Of a stretch of DNA of 64,000 nt, positions 1 through 11,759 are shown piece after piece (positions within the stretch are counted from its first letter, which is position 1; each line of letters begins with the position of its first letter). Under the pieces are notes generated by a model. It worked only from the letters and a program-made list of their open reading frames with translations, did not search any database and was not told the origin of the DNA. The stretch is from positions 2,180,501 through 2,244,500 of the forward strand of contig JBBPUQ010000008.1 of the NCBI GenBank assembly GCA_038501195.1, written 5' to 3'. The stretch comes from Nemania diffusa (Eukaryota; Ascomycota; Sordariomycetes; Xylariales; Xylariaceae). Both the position numbers and the translations under genes were made by a program.

Positions 1-1054
1 GGAACCATCAAAGCCTAATAGAGAAAGGGGCAAAACTTTGACCAGCTCGCCGAAGAGTCCAGCCGCCATTGATACTTCTATTAAGCTTAATGAGTCTACG
101 AAGACTATGGTGCTGACTCCAGACTATATCAATCACACTCCGGAAGTAAAACAGGAGCAACCGGTAGAGCAAGACATTGGCGAGATTCCAGAACTTCGAG
201 ATGTTTTCCGATATCTAGTAGAGAGTAGCAATCTACCCTCGGTCGGAAAAATCAGCTTTTTCAAATCTCCTCCGATACATCGCGTGGACTCTAGCATCAA
301 CGGATTAGTCTCTCTACCACCAACTCTCAAGGCCATCGTCACGAAAGAAGATGAAGAAAAGCTCAGCGCCTTCCAGCCTGTTCGAAAGATAGTGAATGAT
401 CACACAGTGCTGCTTACCCCTAATGGAGATTGCCTATTAAATCTAATGCCAGAAGAGGAAGATTTGTTTCTTGAACTTCAGGAACGCCTAAGGGCTGACA
501 GCATCCGCCCAACTGCCTTCTCTGCCGCTCGCTATGCACCAGCTAGCGGCTTTAGTCTAGTCAAGAACCGTGCTGTGCCCAATGGGCCACCGTCCTTCTT
601 TCCATTAGGTCCGGATAATTACCCCAGCGATCCGGTCGGAAAGATGCACCGAGAGGAAGCTATCAGCTGCATCAATCAGCATGTCCTCCCATCTCTTAAT
701 CTGGGAAGTTGCAAGACGTCGGGCCCCAATTCCAACTTTACAAAGAATGTCAATCTACAGCAATTGGCACCTTGGATTTACCCTCCCGTGGACAATGCAG
801 AAGACCAAAGGAAAATGTTCTCAAGCCGATCTACAGATGAATACAGCACATCGCCGGGTAGATCCGCCGATGGTGTGTACAGTAACTACGACCACCCAGA
901 GAATGGTCCCTCGCCAGCCATCGGCAGCACTCCCCTGATGTCGGTCGAGGACGCTGAGACGGTGTTGGCGCAGGTCAAAAAGCAGCATGACGCACTCAGC
1001 AAGAAATTCCAACAACTACAGGCCAAGAATCGTCGGCTCCTTGGTCTGCATTGA
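1..1054 (+). CDS. Unknown fungal protein, 3' part only (5' end outside window)
   Basis: The reading frame is open from base 2 and ends at TGA 1052-1054, giving at least 350 residues. No stop or convincing ATG start precedes it, so the gene begins upstream of the window. I do not recognise the family. The visible part has a conserved-looking centre (GEIPELRDVFRYLVES about 60 residues in, then an acidic stretch around LMPEEEDLFLELQERL), a proline/serine-rich linker and a C-terminal predicted coiled coil (VEDAETVLAQVKK...QHDALSKKFQQLQAKNRR). That suggests a soluble, protein-interacting product. No catalytic motif, signal peptide or membrane segment is visible. Codon use and base composition match the neighbouring genes. 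Confidence 0.75.
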   Translation, partial: EPSKPNRERGKTLTSSPKSPAAIDTSIKLNESTKTMVLTPDYINHTPEVKQEQPVEQDIGEIPELRDVFRYLVESSNLPSVGKISFFKSPPIHRVDSSINGLVSLPPTLKAIVTKEDEEKLSAFQPVRKIVNDHTVLLTPNGDCLLNLMPEEEDLFLELQERLRADSIRPTAFSAARYAPASGFSLVKNRAVPNGPPSFFPLGPDNYPSDPVGKMHREEAISCINQHVLPSLNLGSCKTSGPNSNFTKNVNLQQLAPWIYPPVDNAEDQRKMFSSRSTDEYSTSPGRSADGVYSNYDHPENGPSPAIGSTPLMSVEDAETVLAQVKKQHDALSKKFQQLQAKNRRLLGLH

Positions 1055-3971
1055 CTGCCCGATCCCTACCGGGTGTTAGGCTTCTGTATGGACGGTCCTA
1101 TCTTTATGATTCGATGGGTTTGTTATGTTATCATGACAATCACCGTGGCTGTAGCAATTTCACGCTCTGTGTTGAACTCTGCCCTCGTGTTGGCTACTGC
1201 AGCTGGTGTGCACGGTGGGTACTAGACGTGGTTATCTACGTACCCATCACCGGCGGGTGATAACATCAGATTACTGCAGCGAGTGTTATACCTACCCAAC
1301 TATTTCCTAGCAGCGAGCTTTCGGCAGCGGCTTTCAATGAGCCTCAAAGCCTGAAGAATAATTACTGTTATACCCTTTGTACAAGTCTGGTAGCGCATGT
1401 CATGAAAAATGAAGATACGAATTGTAGGCAGACTTGATTGATTAAGATCATGTCGTTTGCCGGTTACTAGAATAGAATAACGTGGTCCTCAGGGATCCTA
1501 AGCCTCAGAGCACTCAGCATATGCTCCATAATTGAATTTTTTCCGAGTCGATAAACCAGCTCCGAAGTCAATTAGCTTCAATTACGCCATTGAATGCACA
1601 GGCGGTTCATTGGGCATCAGGGACAAGGCACAGACTGCTGGATCTCCAATGCTATTGGGTTGCATATGTCTAGTTTTGTGAAAGAAACTCGGTGCAGACA
1701 ATAACGACCACGTGTCAGTCCAAACCTGACAAGATTAGGTAGCTATAGTTAGCACCTACAGGTAGATCGACTCTGCCAGCCTACTGTACGTGTATTATCA
1801 AGAAGTAATGAGTAATACAAGAAACATGGCTAAGGAGATACAAAGCTATCAGTGTTGTACTTGTTGTGTACCTCATTTCCTAAAATGAGAATTCCGTCGC
1901 ATACTGCGCAGTATACATTTTAACACTATCAAGAGCACGCGGTGAAGATAGATATGCGTAGCTCACAAACTACATACTATGTCGCGGTTACACTGTCATG
2001 TAGGTGTATGCTGCAACCTTTACACAAGGGCTCTTTTCCTGTACCACCAAGCTGGTGTTACCGGCCTACTTAATGTAACTGGAGTTCCGTGTCCACATGT
2101 TCAGCATTTCTATGTATGTGTCTCGGCGGGTCTTGCCAGGTCTCGGTTGAAGAATAACCCGAGACAGGATATTTTATACTCATGATTCAGAACAAGTCGG
2201 TCGATCTAGCCTAGACCACCGCCTAGAACACTGTAGCCTGGCTGTAGGCTCGATGAGACACAGGTACGGATCCGGCCATAGGGCAGCATGCTTTGGGAAG
2301 CGTGGTGAGGCGTGGTGGCTGCCACGCAGCAGCGCAGGGCAAACTGCAACCATTATTATTTAGATAATGAATGCCGAATCTGACATTATAGTTACTTACT
2401 AGTAGGACATACATAGACGGCGATGCAGCTATGGTTTTTACGATCTGGGCAGATGCAGTTGCTTTTTCCAAATCGCCACTAACCAGGTACAGACCGCACT
2501 TGTGCCCTTCCGGTCCTAGATCCGGTCTTTCTCCTCCGCCTGGCCAATCCCAGGACCCGATTCCGGCGGCCTACCTAGCAATCCCTATTCTGTTACACGC
2601 TCACTGGTTACCAGCTGGTTGCAGCCTTGTGATGCAATGCAACCGTTAGACAGTACAGTTGCCCGCAGTTACCTAAGAGAGGTATCTACATACATACATG
2701 CATACCTCATACACATTATGTACTCACATGCCTATTCTATTCTACCTCTTTCTCTACCTATATTCTTAGTACTACCGGTTCCCCCCTTGTCCAACGTCAA
2801 CACATTACCTACACCTACACCTACACCTACACAAAATAGACTGTCTAAATATCCAATAGCAAATAGTAAATGCTAATGAGTTAGTTTATTTTATTTACAT
2901 ATCTGTAAGATAGGTAGGATTCGTAACTAGGATATCTCTCGTACATATACGTATAAGTAATGTTCGAACTGCACGTAATACACTAATACGCAACTTGGCT
3001 TCCCGCTTCCCGCTGTCACTCGGTCTCCCGCCAGGGGCTACTACCAGCGATGTGGGTCGCCGACTCGCTGGGGGCTTGCTTTGGCGGGTTTCTTGGGCTT
3101 GAGCGGCTTACAGCACCTAGGTGCGCATAGACGCTTAGCCGCTTAGCCGCTTAGGCCCTCGATCCTGACGGACATCTTGGTTTGCAGCGATCACCCGGCA
3201 GAGGATAGACCATCAGGAGACCGCCTCAGGACCCTTTTTGCGGCCCTTTCTTTACCGGTCCTTGCGTGCTTGTGTCATTGCGTCATTGCTACATGAAGCT
3301 AAGGAGGTCCTATCACGCGATCTCGCATGTTGGACACCCCGTGTGTAGCCCCTGGAAAATGTCTGGCTTCCGATCTTCTTGGTCTGCTTCTTCTAGTGCT
3401 GCAGAGCCGCGGGACTGCAGAGCCCAATCCAACCCTTACAGATCCACTGTAGTCGGCTTCCCGCAGTCACCATCACGATCCCCATCTAGCTCCCTCTCTG
3501 GCCATACTAGATACCTGCTCTACATACACTTGTCTCCGTCTGCTCTTACTAGCCAAGGTGGAAGGGCAATGGCTGGGATTTGCCGTCTTGCTGCCAACAA
3601 GGTCATAATAGTCGTGTCCTAACGAAGTCCCAAGCCGCTAATATGTCTAACGGTCTCTAGCATGTCCGGCCCCGTGCGTAAAAATAAAACACATCGCGGG
3701 CTAGATCGATAGAAATAAAAGGCCTTGGTACTACAGTTGTTTCAACACCACATTCCGTCCATCATAAACCCGTGATCTATTCTCGTGGGGACTTTGTCAA
3801 GCCCGCTCACTGGTCTCATCCCGTCATAATTAGCCTCCTCCTGTCAAGCCTTACAACACTCATAACACATATTTCCGTAGGAAACCTGCCTTACTAGCTT
3901 CTTTTATCCTCGTTTTTTCATCGTGAATTATAATCCTTACCTACTACTATTACTCTCTTCCAACCGCATCC
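1055..3971. other. Intergenic region and vivid promoter; no recognisable gene
   Basis: Only short unrelated open frames occur here (up to about 118 codons, e.g. 3266-3622), with no family similarity I can name. The region holds a hexamer microsatellite (CCTACA repeated about four times, 2808-2833) and three tandem copies of an octamer (GCTTAGCC, last copy variant) at 3133-3156. The distal part is the long 5' region of the photoreceptor gene. Long upstream regions are usual for light-regulated fungal genes. Confidence 0.6.
3704..3710 (+). promoter_or_regulatory. Candidate light-response element (GATCGAT) upstream of vivid
   Basis: The sequence GATCGAT lies about 260 bp before the ATG of the VIVID-like gene. 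GATC-type repeats, including GATCGA, are the known core bound by the White Collar complex in light-induced Neurospora promoters. A 7-mer can occur by chance; the argument rests on its position in front of a gene that is a White Collar target in other fungi. Confidence 0.35.
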
Positions 3972-4717
3972 ATGAATCCCTGGGAACAGAATGCCTTTGA
4001 AGTACGTTGATACTCCTATTCCTCGAGACAGGATTTGTCGTACTAAGCCTTATGACACGAGGCTAATAATCATGCTTATGACAAGCTACAACAACTGATG
4101 GCTAATGCGCTCCCTAGTACAACTTTTCCGATAATGGCACTGCTCCGGGGTCTTCCCGAGATAATACTGTCCATGATCCTATTGTCTATCCGGGAATTTA
4201 CGCCCCCAGCGGATTTGATATAATGAATATTCTGGTTCGTGTCTAATTCAAATATGCCTCCCTTCTTTTTGGGCAACCGTTGAATATACTAATTAGAGAT
4301 ATAAAGAGCCGAGTAGCAATGAGGCCGTCACCGGTAATAGATCTTGGTCCAGTGGATGCCTCCTGTGCATTAGTCGTGTGCGATATCGAGCAGCCGGACT
4401 ACCCGGTTGTATACGCGAACGAGGCATGCGCCGAACTAACGGGCTATTCACAAATGGAGATGCTAGGGCGGAACTGCCGATTCATGCAAGCACCGGGGGG
4501 TCAGGTCGGCCAGTCATCGACGCGGAAGCATATCGAGAAAAGCGTGCTAAACAAAATGCGCCGCGCCATCGATTCGACCAGCGAAGTGACGGTCGAGGTG
4601 ACCAATTTTAAGAAAAACGGCCAGAGGTTCACGAATGTGCTTACCATGATCCCCGTTTGCTGGGATACGCCGGTGCCAAAATATTATATTGGCTTTCTGG
4701 CCGAAAAGTTGGACTAA
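3972..4717 (+). CDS. vvd: VIVID-type blue-light photoreceptor (single LOV domain)
   Basis: Model: join(3972-4001, 4118-4238, 4299-4717), 189 residues; Neurospora VVD has 186. The N-terminus MNPWE and the cap segment YAPSGFDIM match the VVD N-cap that signals dimerisation. The LOV core follows: GPVDASCALVVCD, then GRNCRFMQ with the flavin-binding cysteine at residue 110, then FKKNGQRF and LTMIPV. In this family, light drives a cysteinyl-flavin adduct, and the protein damps White Collar signalling and sets photoadaptation. Intron 1 (116 nt, GTACGT donor) and intron 2 (GTGTCT donor) are called from frame closure. The second junction is the least sure: phase 0 with donor 4235 or 4241 and acceptor 4306 is an alternative. 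The segment before the LOV core appears about four residues longer than in Neurospora. The canonical FLQ is FMQ here. Confidence 0.9.
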
Positions 4718-7460
4718 AACGAGGGCACCAGGCTATCTGCTGCTAGAAATTTCCACACGAAGAAGCGAAGAAGAATGGAATGGATACTCCTCTATGGTGG
4801 CTCTAATTACATGGATCTTCTATAATATTGCCACAGCGCCAGACGGGATACTACTCTTATCAGGGCAACAAATTTGGGAAGGGGTGTTTTTTCTTAGTTT
4901 CTGGCGAATGGTGTACATTTACTTGGAGGGTTTCTGTGTGCTTCTAGGCATTGCATTGATACCCCATATTGTCGAGTTTTGCTAAACATGGACGGAGCGA
5001 TTACATTATGGCAGGGAGGGAAATTCAAAGGGTACATATTGGCATCATATTTTGGAGAACAAAAGAAAGAGGGGATATTCTACCAAACTGAACCCTCATC
5101 TGGCTCAGCCGGATAGATCCGGGCCATGGATTCGGTCTGGGCATGTATTACTTGGCTCATGTGAAGTCGTGGGTCTATTTTAGATACGAAAAGGCCAAAT
5201 AAAATCTATTTGGTACGGTTATCCTACATCGCCGATCATATAAAATCTTGATACCGAATTTCCTGCCATACCCCAGGCATATTGACAGCTGTATGGAATG
5301 TAACATTGGTTTCGTATACTTGGTTTGGGGCGCGAAGCATGCTAATATTTTGCTCCTTTGTACACTATTTGGTGATGCCGGCCACACATCAAACTTTGTT
5401 TGTCTAATATCGATAGGGTTTTATTACCTAGTTTGATCTTCAAGTCAACACCATCGATGTAACTTAGTTCCGGAAAAGTAAGGTGGCAACACATAATATG
5501 CAGTCACTGCATGTCGCGTGAGATGTCTACGCAGAAGAAAGGAACTTTCGAGATATCTCACTCTTCCTGGGTATATATTTCGAGCATTAGAGACACTAGC
5601 CAATAATCGAGCTACACATCCGACAGCGTCAGTGCGTACTTTCGTTAATTATTCGCTTAGATCTGCAGGTGGGTAAGGACATATCTCTGATCTTCCTTTC
5701 CTATCTAGCTCCTCCCTCTTTCTTCTCGAGTAGTGAACAAACTAATGCAACTGGAGACCTAGTTAAGCACTTCAGAGTCCGTGACACTTCCATGCTTTCC
5801 TCGGTACCACAGCTCCGAACTTCTGGAATACATCCTGGCCCCCATCTGCTGATCTCGAGGTCTGGATACGGCCTCACCCCGTCCTGCCACACAGACGTGG
5901 CTGCTTAGACGAACACTCGCGCATACTTCAACGCACTTGACGTAAGTTGTGGTATCACATGCATTTAAAAACTCGGCAGGCAAAAAAATATGTGTGTGCT
6001 ACTCTAATCTACTATACTACCTACCTTCTGGCGTGATACGTCGTTTAACCTCGATATGTAACAGAATGCAGAAATAGGGGACAAAGATCTGCAAGCAGGG
6101 GTCAGATAGATACGCCAGCCGTGTCACAACATCGCCATGGGGATATCTACGTATACCTCTCGGTATAATTCCGCGTAAGTAACTGTGTAGTGTAGCAGAT
6201 GCCGATTCCCAGGAGCCGGGTTGGCGAGATCGGCAAAAGCAAAGACCAAGAGACAGGTAGGCTGCATGTCGACGCTGTGACTGGTATTCGCTCGCTTTTC
6301 TTATTTCCTTACTTGCAGCAGGTTCGGCTCGGTCAGGAATTTTGATGCAAGTCATCTGTTGGAATAGACTAATTACCCATTGTCGGGGCCCCATTTCTCG
6401 ATCGCGGGCTCCAGTGCGGCGGCTCGGGGATCGCCAAGTTCTTATTGGATAGGGAATTTTTGCTTCGCCTTTTTTTTTGCTCGTTTCTTACCGTTGGATT
6501 GATCATCTTGAGCTAGAATTTTTCTGGCTGCCGCCTTACCGCGACGTTTGTTCGGCTCTTTAGCCAGCTCTGCTTTGATGTGGCTATTTCACGAACAAGA
6601 CAATTAAATGGATATGCCAACGGCTACATCCGCTTAGGAGATGGAGTGTTATCTTCGACGATGGTTCATGGCTATAATGACCTCATAGTCCTTCGAGAAT
6701 CGACTGTAATGTAGAGTGCTGTAGAGTTCGTCTAGATAGATAGTAGGTACCTGCACGTGCAAGGAAGGATGAGGTGTCTTACCCTACCTACCTACATTCG
6801 ATCTAGCCAGGGTAGGATCGCGTACAAGACAATCTTGATGACAGCGGCCTAGACTAGTTCTACGGGCGCAGATCATCCTAACTATATTCCCATCCCATCC
6901 TATAGGTGGGTTACGTGATAACTATTCGACATCAGGAGAACCAAGTGTAGGGACTTGCTTACGAACACCTTTCGATTTTGAGTGTTGAGCTGAACAATAC
7001 ATACCGTTCCTCTATTCAACTCTGCATGAGCTAGATAGGCATTTGTTCACAATGGCAAGGGAGCGAGTAGGAAAAATCAAGGGAAGCAATCCAATCTGAT
7101 CAGATTAAACATCTTGATTCTGTATATAGAAGAAAGTATTTGTACCGGGTAAAAAGTAAGCAAACATGTGCAAGAAGACCACCAAGAAGACAACACCCGG
7201 AGTCCGACTTATCTTGTTGGCTCGTCCCTCTAGACTAGTCCTTTTTCCAACAAACACACCCCTGTCCCCCTTTCCCCCATCCCCTCGAGCGCATGCATGG
7301 TATTCGCACAACCTGCTTTTTCTTTACTCTGACTACCTAGTACCTCATGATACACACCACGGGCGGCAATCTTTTCCCCTTTTCGAGACGCATCTAGACT
7401 CGTAGTGGAAGGGCTATCTAGAGGAGAGCAAAACCGACAGACGAAACCCGCCGAGTCCAT
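4718..7460. other. Intergenic region; no recognisable gene
   Basis: This 2.7-kb stretch lies between the vivid stop codon and the GH7 stop codon, so it is the 3' flank of both convergent genes. Short open frames (for example 6017-6394 minus, 125 codons) show no motif, no splice-supported extension and no recognisable similarity. I see no RNA gene or repeat longer than short TACCTAGGTA-type motifs. Confidence 0.55.
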
Positions 7461-9129
7461 TTACGAGGCCGCGAAGGTCGAGTTGATGGGGCCGAAGCGG
7501 ATGTTGCTGAAGATGACGGTGTCGGAGGCCTGCTTGCTCTCGACGTCGGTGGGGACGCCAGAGTCCTGCGCGCAGCTGCCACGGTCGCCGCCGGGGGTGC
7601 CGGCCTTCTCGGGGGGGTAGCTGGAGTCGAGCCAGAGCATGTTGGCGTAGTGCTGCAGAAGCAAGTTTGGTTAGCTTCGTTCCGTACGGATCGCGACGTG
7701 CGAGGCCATGACGACGACGACGATGATGATGAGGAGGAAGAGGAGGAGGAGGAGGAGGTAGACTTACGTCGTCCCAGAGGGACATGACCAGGACCATGCC
7801 GCCGGACAAGGCCTTGCCCATCTGGGCGAGGCCGCCCTTCTCCTTGAAGTTGTCGGTGTCGCCGAAGGCGGTCTTCTGGGCGGCGCAGTACTCCTCGTTG
7901 ATCTCGTTGCCGCTGGTGCCCTCGACGGTGCTCTCCGAGTTGGGGATGACGACGCCGTCCTGCACGTAGTAGCGCTTGATGCTCTCGAGGTCGCCCGAGG
8001 CGCCCGTGATGAACTGCGTGACGACGGTGAACACCTTGCTCGTGTCGACGGTCATGCCGGCGCCGTAGAAGTCTTTGACGCCCTGGCGGTACGAGTTGAA
8101 GTCGCACCCGTCGGGGTCGCAGTCGCCGGCGTAGCGCGTGTCCGAGTAGGTGCCGCCGCAGTCGTCGCCCGAGCAGGCGTGCTGGCCGACCGTGGTGCAG
8201 GGGTGGGGGGTGTAGGCCGTCGAGATGCCGTTTGCCTCTGTCGGATCGGTTAGCTCTCTGCGGCTTGCGGTTGATTATTCAATACTACTCACCCCAGATA
8301 TCCATCTCAGAGCAGCAGGAACCCATTTGACCGACACCGGCGTTCTGGTCGTTCGAAGACCCTTCCCAGCCATCCGAGTTGGCCTGCGTTGAAGCGTTAG
8401 TCTGGGGAAAACCCCTGACGCGCGATAGGAGAGACTCACCTTGCCGTCGATGAACTTGAGGTCACGGGGGCACTGCGCGTCGCAGTACCCAGTGCCGTAC
8501 TTGGCGCCGGCCTTGTTGGCCGAGTACTTGGACTTTCCGCCGTCCTCGTCCATGGAGACGAAGTACAGGGCGCCGTTGAGACCACAGCCGAGCTTCGACA
8601 CGTCGACGTCGAAAGTGAACTCGTTGCCGAGAAGCGTGAACATCTGGTACTTGTCCGCGCCATTCATGAGGTAGAGACGGGATCCGATGTTGGTCGCTGC
8701 AAGGATGTCTTAGTAAGAGATGCCCCCTTTTCCCTAGAAGAAGAAGAGGAAGAATGGCCTACAGTAGTCTCCCTCAGTGACGAACTTGAGAGTCAATGCG
8801 TTACCGCTAGTCGAGGCGCCATAGGTAGACTCGTACTCGGCTCCGTCGACGGCGCAGTTTGTCGAGCATGTCGCGGCGTCGGGGCAGATGGTGGTGTTCC
8901 ATTCGTTACCGGTGTAGCAGTTCGTGTATCCACCAACGTCGTGGACCCAGCGCCAGTTGGCGTCGATGGTGACCTCGCCGTTGACGTTCGTGCAGCTGCC
9001 AGGAGCGGTACACTTCTGCCAGGTCATCTTGGGGTGCGTCTCCGTTTGCTCTGTGCCTACGGCTTGTCCTGAGACGGTTTTGGCCGCCGCCCAGGCAGCC
9101 ACGAGAGCTGCCGTCTTGGAGTTCATCAT
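7461..9129 (-). CDS. GH7 cellobiohydrolase (exoglucanase), catalytic domain only
   Basis: Model: complement of join(7461-7652, 7768-8237, 8293-8383, 8440-8696, 8763-9129), 458 residues. ATG 9129 is followed at once by a second ATG (9126), so the start may be one codon later. A signal peptide (about 20 residues, ending near VSG) precedes a mature start like that of CBH1 ([16 protein letters not shown]). The catalytic motif [11 protein letters not shown] gives nucleophile Glu234, Asp236 and acid/base Glu239, as in family GH7 cellobiohydrolases, which release cellobiose from cellulose chain ends outside the cell. Many cysteines and the NMLWLDS...YP segment also fit. The protein stops at [11 protein letters not shown], so there is no Ser/Thr linker or CBM1. 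All four introns have good donors (GTRNGT-like) and frame closes exactly. Confidence 0.95.
7715..7762 (+). repeat. GA-rich triplet tract inside GH7 intron 4
   Basis: A run of GAC/GAT/GAG/GAA triplets on the plus strand (a CTC/TTC-rich tract in the transcript) fills much of the intron between the exons ending at 7768 and starting at 7652. A pyrimidine-rich intron tract like this is a plausible polymorphic microsatellite. It opens spurious serine/proline-rich frames on the minus strand that should not be annotated. Confidence 0.7.
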
Positions 9130-9230
9130 GATGTCGACGAAGACAGAAGGTATGTTTCTAGGGGGAGCTGGAGAAACGAGTGTGGTGAAGCACATAAAGA
9201 CAAGAACACAACATGTCGACTGGTCCCAGC

Positions 9231-9274
9231 CTTTATATGTGGTATCTGATCAACCCAATAGGTCGCGATTAGCC
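9231..9274 (-). promoter_or_regulatory. GH7 core promoter: TATA-like box and candidate XlnR/XYR1 motif
   Basis: On the minus strand ATATAAAG lies at 9238-9231, about 105 bp before the ATG. GGCTAA lies at 9274-9269, about 140 bp before it. GGCTAA(A) is the known core of the XlnR/XYR1 activator site found in fungal cellulase promoters. The TATA position is typical. The activator site is a short match and is inference only. Confidence 0.4.
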
Positions 9275-11759
9275 TCTCGCCCATTGTCGTCATGGTATAA
9301 CGCAGAGACGCAGAGGCATACCCCATAATGGTAGCTCCGGCCATAGAACACCGCGATCCACATCCTATTTGCAAAGTTAAGGGTATATTGTTTTCAGATG
9401 ATGCTTGCGGCTTGTTGGGCCTGACAGCCGAGGACTCCATGCCTTGCCTTCACCTATCGACGATCCTTACTCTCATGAGTTTTGCTAAATGGGGAGAGCC
9501 TGCAGGACGGAAGGCATCCCCTGGTGTGGCAGGGCACAGTTCCACTCGGGAGTGGATCGACGACTCCCAAGCCGTGCAATGAACGGCAAAGGACGATGAG
9601 CGCTTAATATCACGTTCTTTAAGGCTTTGAATAACACATAGGATGGGCCTGATTCGTCTATCGTCGTGTTGTCTCTGGCCTGTGTATAGTTACCTAGGAT
9701 GCAAGTGACGCAATCAGTTGTGTTGCCATAGCTGAAAGCTATCGTGCCACTCCGTAGCATTGCTTCAGCCTCGCGAGCCATATAAATGAGTACTACATAA
9801 AATTAGTGGGAAAAGTACGCAATAGGGTCCAGTGCCAAGATCTATAAAGTAGTGTCATAAATGTGAAACGACAAGTTTCCAAGACAGAAGCGCAGTTAGT
9901 GCAAGAGCATGATGTATGTACCCTGCAATACTGAGCCAGATAAGGATGACATCTACGAAGAACATGAACCTCTGTAATAAGAAAGGGCCGAAAAGCTTCC
10001 AATAAAGTCCTTAGATGTAGAAGCCAAGAGGCTACACTTTGGTTCTTCGGGTTACTTTTCAGTAAACCGTCAGAAATGCTGTTGGATAGCAAGCTATGTT
10101 ACGCCTATCACCGCTATTGATAGATATTTCACATCAATCCCTATTTAGAGACTTATATTACTTAGTGTATAACAGAGTACTCCCTTCTAGTGGCTTGACA
10201 CGGAGGCAACATTGTGAAAACGAATCACTCCTTGCTTAATGTGGATATAATGAGTCCGGTTAAAGTCGTGAACCAGACTATGACCCCAAGAACCTTGGCA
10301 TGTTTAATGAATCGCCTTCCCGTCTACACGCCCCCCCACATCTTCAATATTTGGAGGAAGCTGTGCCAATGATAAACAAGTAATATGTTGCGAGCAGCAG
10401 TTAAGGTATCTTGGGGAATCAGAATGTGGCGCAGAGCACGCGACATTGGCCACTCGCCAATCTCGCGTGTCGATAAATTTCGGAGCATTTAGCGGAACAT
10501 AGATGAATATGAACTTGCCTGCTCATGCGGCTAAGGGCCCCGAAATGCCAGTCAAATTGGCCATATATTGCATTGTAACGGAGTGTGGAGATAGGAGAAT
10601 GTGGGATGTCGTAGAAGCCAAGAAACGATCTTCGCGGCCGTATTCGGCCATCATTTGGAAGATCCGGAGCCACCAGACTCCTTTGCCTAGGAGAGATAAC
10701 ACCAGAGGCTCCGATGATTACAAGACGGCATGGCATCCCCGGATCGGACTTGCAAACGTACTGCTACTTATTGTACGCCGCTCGCGGGTTGTGGAAGCAA
10801 TGATGTTTCGAAACACGTAATGGCTTAGTAAGTAAGAGAATTACCTCCCCGCGATATAGCCAACATTATAACCGAGTCACATGATCCTTAGGTACGCTGG
10901 TATTTATTGCGTTCATTAGGCATCCTAGTGTTAGGGCGCTCTTTTCCTTAATTAGTAGTGTCTTTATGGTCGTCGGCTTTGACTTACTAAACATCTAAAG
11001 CTATGTTGTGGATGCGTAAGTTGACAGGAAGCACAACGGTTTTGTACGATCGCATGTGGTCACATAGCCGGAGGGACTATTACACTTTAGATTAATAAGA
11101 AGATGAACACCAAGACGAGATTTGATTGAGTATCTGAAGCCTACCGGTCTTGCCGTCCTTAAGAAATGCCAGAGCCGATCTATGCATGCTGTGCTAATAT
11201 AGTCGCTTTTGGAGCCGATTGGACATGGGCATTCTGATATGCTTCCATGTATACTACTAACTGCATGGATTCATTGGTTGTAAGGGCGAGCCTCATGATC
11301 GGAAAAGCCCTACATCCGTTCGGTTGGAGGCGGGCTATGTTAAATTCCTGACGTCGGTCTACCGGAATGAATCAAGTCTAATGTAGCCTGCTGAGCGTAT
11401 GTAGCGGTTGCTAAGCTTAGGGTTGCTAAGCTTAGAATTCGCTGGCGAGCATGCGAAATTTGCTCTATGAGAAGGTCCTGAATGCCTGGGGTAAGCCGTT
11501 ATTTTCGTCCGCTGCGTCTACCTTTCTCATTAAGTAGATAATACTTCATGAGACTCGTTGAGCTAAATCTATGTATGGTGGTCTGGGGTCCGTTCATTTA
11601 GAAAATTTATAAAACCCGAAATTAGGTGAGTATTGTGAGGTTTCACGGCCGATAGTGCGAGCGGGAGTTTGGGATAAAGGAAGAGGATGCCCGAACAGAG
11701 TGACCTTGCCAGACCGGACATTAAGGCTTCTTATTCATCTTTCAAAATGAAGAAATCAA
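9275..11759. other. Gene-poor interval; no recognisable gene
   Basis: Open frames of about 100 codons occur on both strands (e.g. 9793-10092 minus, 10419-10736 minus, 10503-10820 plus). They overlap each other and show no domain or splice context. A perfect 15-bp tandem duplication (GGTTGCTAAGCTTAG twice) lies at 11406-11435. The left part is the GH7 upstream region; the right part is the 3' flank of the esterase gene. Nothing else is supportable. Confidence 0.55.

Noticed and set aside
6017..6394. 125-codon minus-strand frame between vivid and GH7
   Set aside because: No motif, no splice context, and composition of non-coding DNA.
7414..8107. Serine/proline-rich minus-strand frames crossing GH7 exons 4 and 5
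   Set aside because: They read through the repeat-bearing intron and in wrong frames; the five-exon GH7 model explains the sequence.
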